A DNA stretch of 64,000 bases from Thiohalophilus sp. (GTDB taxonomy: Bacteria > Pseudomonadota > Gammaproteobacteria > UBA6429 > Thiohalophilaceae). How positions within the stretch are numbered: the first letter of the stretch is position 1; every line of letters begins with the position of its first letter. The stretch covers positions 744,001 through 808,000 of the forward strand of contig NZ_JAXHLN010000003.1 in the NCBI RefSeq assembly GCF_034522235.1. Direction: 5' to 3'. A program made the translations under genes and the position numbers. Below the pieces are notes generated by a model. It did not search any database. It worked only from the letters and a program-made list of their open reading frames with translations, and was not told the DNA's origin. This document shows, in pieces, positions 62,104 through 64,000 of the stretch.

Positions 62104-64000
62104 GTGTTAAATCTGAAGCCCCGTTTTATTCTGTCCGAACAGCTGGTGTGGCCGGGTTCGCTCAAAAGCGCGGTGATCATCCTCGCGTTCGGCTTCGCCT
62201 ATTTTCTGCTGGGCGAAGCAGGGCTGGGTATCGATTCGGGTTACGACGGCGTTACCCCGTTCTGGCCGGCTTCCGGACTGGCCCTGCTGGTCTTCATCCT
62301 GTATGGGCCCCGCTACTGGCCCGGAATATTTATCGGTATCGGGTTGCTGGCCTATCGTCATGAAATGCCGCTGGTCGTGGCTTTTCTGGCGGCCTGCGGT
62401 CATGTCCTGGAAGCCCTGGTCGGGTGGTATCTTGTGAAGCGGTTTCGGGTGAAACTGGGTTTTCGCCGGGTCACCGATGTGCTTCACTTCGCCGTGATCG
62501 CCTTCAGCGCGCCGCTGGTTTCGAGTCTGTTCGGCGGTATCGCCATGGTGATTTCCAATCTGATCGATTGGTCGGATTTTGGGCTTATCTGGAGTATGTG
62601 GTGGCTGGGTGACGGGACTGGTATTTTATTGCTGGTTCCATTCATTATGGTCTGGCGGAACCTGTTCTATTATCGCGGCGGTCCCGAGGACAGCGCGCTG
62701 GATCCGGATATCGGCGAGGATTGTCAGTATATTATCAAGTCCAATCGGATCGGCCAGCTTTCGACCTATTTGCTATTGCTTGCACTGGCGGCGCTATACA
62801 GTTTTTCCGGTGCTGAAATGCATACAACCGGCAGATTGGGACTGTTTTATCTGATTTTGCCCCTGACCGTGTTCATCGCCATCAGTTTTGAGCAATTCGG
62901 TGCCACGCTGGCATCGATTCTGGTCAGCGTCATCCTGCTGTTTTCCTATCATCCGGACTGGGGCCCCTACCTGGGGTCGAAAGACGTGCTCAATCTTTTG
63001 ATTGTGGTGATCTTTATCTGTATTACCGCAATCACGGCGATGGTTGTGGCCGCCCTGTTTACCGAACGGCGCCAGTCGGAAAAAGCCTTGCGCAAATCCC
63101 ACAAGCGGCTCCAGGAAAGTGAGCTGCGCTTGCGACAATTGTCCGAGAATATTAACGAGGTGTTCTGGCTGGCTGACGTAAATGATAATCATGTGATTTA
63201 TATCAGTCCCTCCTGCCGGGATACCTGGGGAAGGGAGCCCGAAACATTCTACGAGAATCCGGGAGAGTGGGAAGCCTCGCTGCATCCGGAGGATAAAAAG
63301 CGGGTGTTTGATGAGTTTGAAAACTTCAAACGCAACGGCCGATTTGAACTGAAATACCGAATTATTCGTCCGGATGGCGATGTGCGCTGGGTGCGTGACA
63401 AGGGTTTCCCGGTCTATGATGAAACCGGTCGCATCTATCGTCTGGCCGGTATTGCCGAGGATATTACCGAGAAGAAACTGGCTGACGAACAGAAAATTCA
63501 ACAGGAAGAAGAGCGTACCAGATTGTCGCGCTATATTTCTGTCGGTGAGCTGGGGACCAGTCTGGCGCACGAAATCAATCAGCCGCTGACCTCGATTATG
63601 TGTTATGCCAAAGGCGGGTTGAACCGTTCAAGAGAGGGCAGGCTCAGTGAGACAGATGTGCAGGATGTCTTCGGGCGTCTGAGCGACGAGGCGGAACGCG
63701 CCGGTCGTATTATTAACAAGTTGCGTGACTTTGTGAATCGCAAGGACATCAAGTTTTCCTCGGTGGATATCAATGAAGTGTTGCAGGATTCATTACGGCT
63801 GGTGGAAAACAAGATAAAAACCAATAACGTTCAGGTCGTTTATGTGCTTGGCAAGTCCCTGCCCCTGATTCTGGTCGACTCGGTACTGACACAACAGGTG
63901 ATATTGAATCTGGTGATCAATGCAATCGAGTCGATGCAGGAGGTCAAGATTGATCGCATCCTGACGATCATGACGGAGCAGCAGGGCGACTATATTAAAG
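62104..64000 (+). CDS. MASE1-PAS sensor histidine kinase (C-terminus cut by window edge)
   Basis: Frame open to the right edge. About eight to nine N-terminal membrane helices (residues 15-320) with the MASE1-type GVTPFWPASGLALLVFILYG and WWLGDGTGILLLVPFIM, a PAS domain (about 345-455: VFWLADVNDNHVIYISPSCR), and a HisKA domain with the phospho-acceptor His in SLAHEINQPLTSIM near 492, then NLVINAIESM, the N box of the ATPase domain. GTG at 62104 or 62101 is the probable start; there is no ATG nearby. It should phosphorylate a response regulator outside the window. Confidence 0.9.
   Translation, partial: MLNLKPRFILSEQLVWPGSLKSAVIILAFGFAYFLLGEAGLGIDSGYDGVTPFWPASGLALLVFILYGPRYWPGIFIGIGLLAYRHEMPLVVAFLAACGHVLEALVGWYLVKRFRVKLGFRRVTDVLHFAVIAFSAPLVSSLFGGIAMVISNLIDWSDFGLIWSMWWLGDGTGILLLVPFIMVWRNLFYYRGGPEDSALDPDIGEDCQYIIKSNRIGQLSTYLLLLALAALYSFSGAEMHTTGRLGLFYLILPLTVFIAISFEQFGATLASILVSVILLFSYHPDWGPYLGSKDVLNLLIVVIFICITAITAMVVAALFTERRQSEKALRKSHKRLQESELRLRQLSENINEVFWLADVNDNHVIYISPSCRDTWGREPETFYENPGEWEASLHPEDKKRVFDEFENFKRNGRFELKYRIIRPDGDVRWVRDKGFPVYDETGRIYRLAGIAEDITEKKLADEQKIQQEEERTRLSRYISVGELGTSLAHEINQPLTSIMCYAKGGLNRSREGRLSETDVQDVFGRLSDEAERAGRIINKLRDFVNRKDIKFSSVDINEVLQDSLRLVENKIKTNNVQVVYVLGKSLPLILVDSVLTQQVILNLVINAIESMQEVKIDRILTIMTEQQGDYIK

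Overview
The window looks like a chromosomal segment from a free-living gammaproteobacterium. The evidence is the local order of housekeeping genes (mreBCD-mrdA-rodA divergent from gatCAB; hemA-prfA; lolB-ispE-tRNA-Gln-prs-rplY-pth-ychF; prmC near moeB), the gammaproteobacterial RlmM and LdtD/MepK-type genes, and REP-like palindromes. I cannot name a genus; a Chromatiales-like sulfur- or alkali-adapted lineage is only a guess. Both edges cut genes: rodA on the left and a sensor histidine kinase on the right.

Layout. 1-4.8 kb: the elongasome operon (mreB, mreC, mreD, mrdA/PBP2, rodA) on the minus strand. 4.9-8.3 kb: gatCAB, the Glu-tRNA(Gln)/Asp-tRNA(Asn) amidotransferase. 8.4-11.5 kb: hslO, moeB, a small unknown gene and prmC. 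11.6-20.7 kb: Na+/H+-type antiporter, haloacid dehalogenase, an LdtD-like L,D-transpeptidase followed by a MepK-like endopeptidase, a cold-shock protein, a chromate transporter and a PAS-GAF-GGDEF protein. 20.7-24.7 kb: accessory DNA with two integron-type cassettes (cytochrome b561, GIY-YIG) and attC sites, then a block bounded by direct repeats that holds higBA- and brnTA-like toxin-antitoxin genes and a carbonic anhydrase fragment. 24.8-27.2 kb: prfA and hemA. 27.3-35.5 kb: TPR lipoprotein, lolB, a Rieske-like relic protein, ispE, tRNA-Gln with three 186-bp tandem repeats that each end in the tRNA 3' end, prs, rplY, pth, ychF. 35.6-39.6 kb: a truncated and an intact elongator tRNA-Met, a GNAT/DUF1778 toxin-antitoxin pair, a deleted ISL3 element and hipBA. 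40-50.9 kb: two c-di-GMP proteins (GGDEF-EAL and GAF-EAL), small conserved genes, an ABC exporter, a TudS/DUF1722 protein and a flavodoxin-like protein. 51-56 kb: a frameshifted REP-type Y1 transposase inside inverted repeats, a small cassette with an attC, hflKC and an HTH/PIN toxin-antitoxin pair. 56.2-64 kb: photolyase, two methyltransferase-fold proteins, a Lys-rich peptide, a cysteine-cluster protein, rlmM, an unknown gene and the histidine kinase.

The core genes are arranged as in relatives, but the intergenic DNA is unusual. At least six loci carry arrays of a 7-bp period with different consensus sequences, often starting at the stop codon of the upstream gene, and several form the arms of large inverted repeats. 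Together with REP-like palindromes, integron attC sites, five toxin-antitoxin pairs and gene fragments, this points to much small-scale insertion and duplication. The ancestral hemA-prfA-prmC-moeB order seems to have been split by about 13 kb of unrelated genes.
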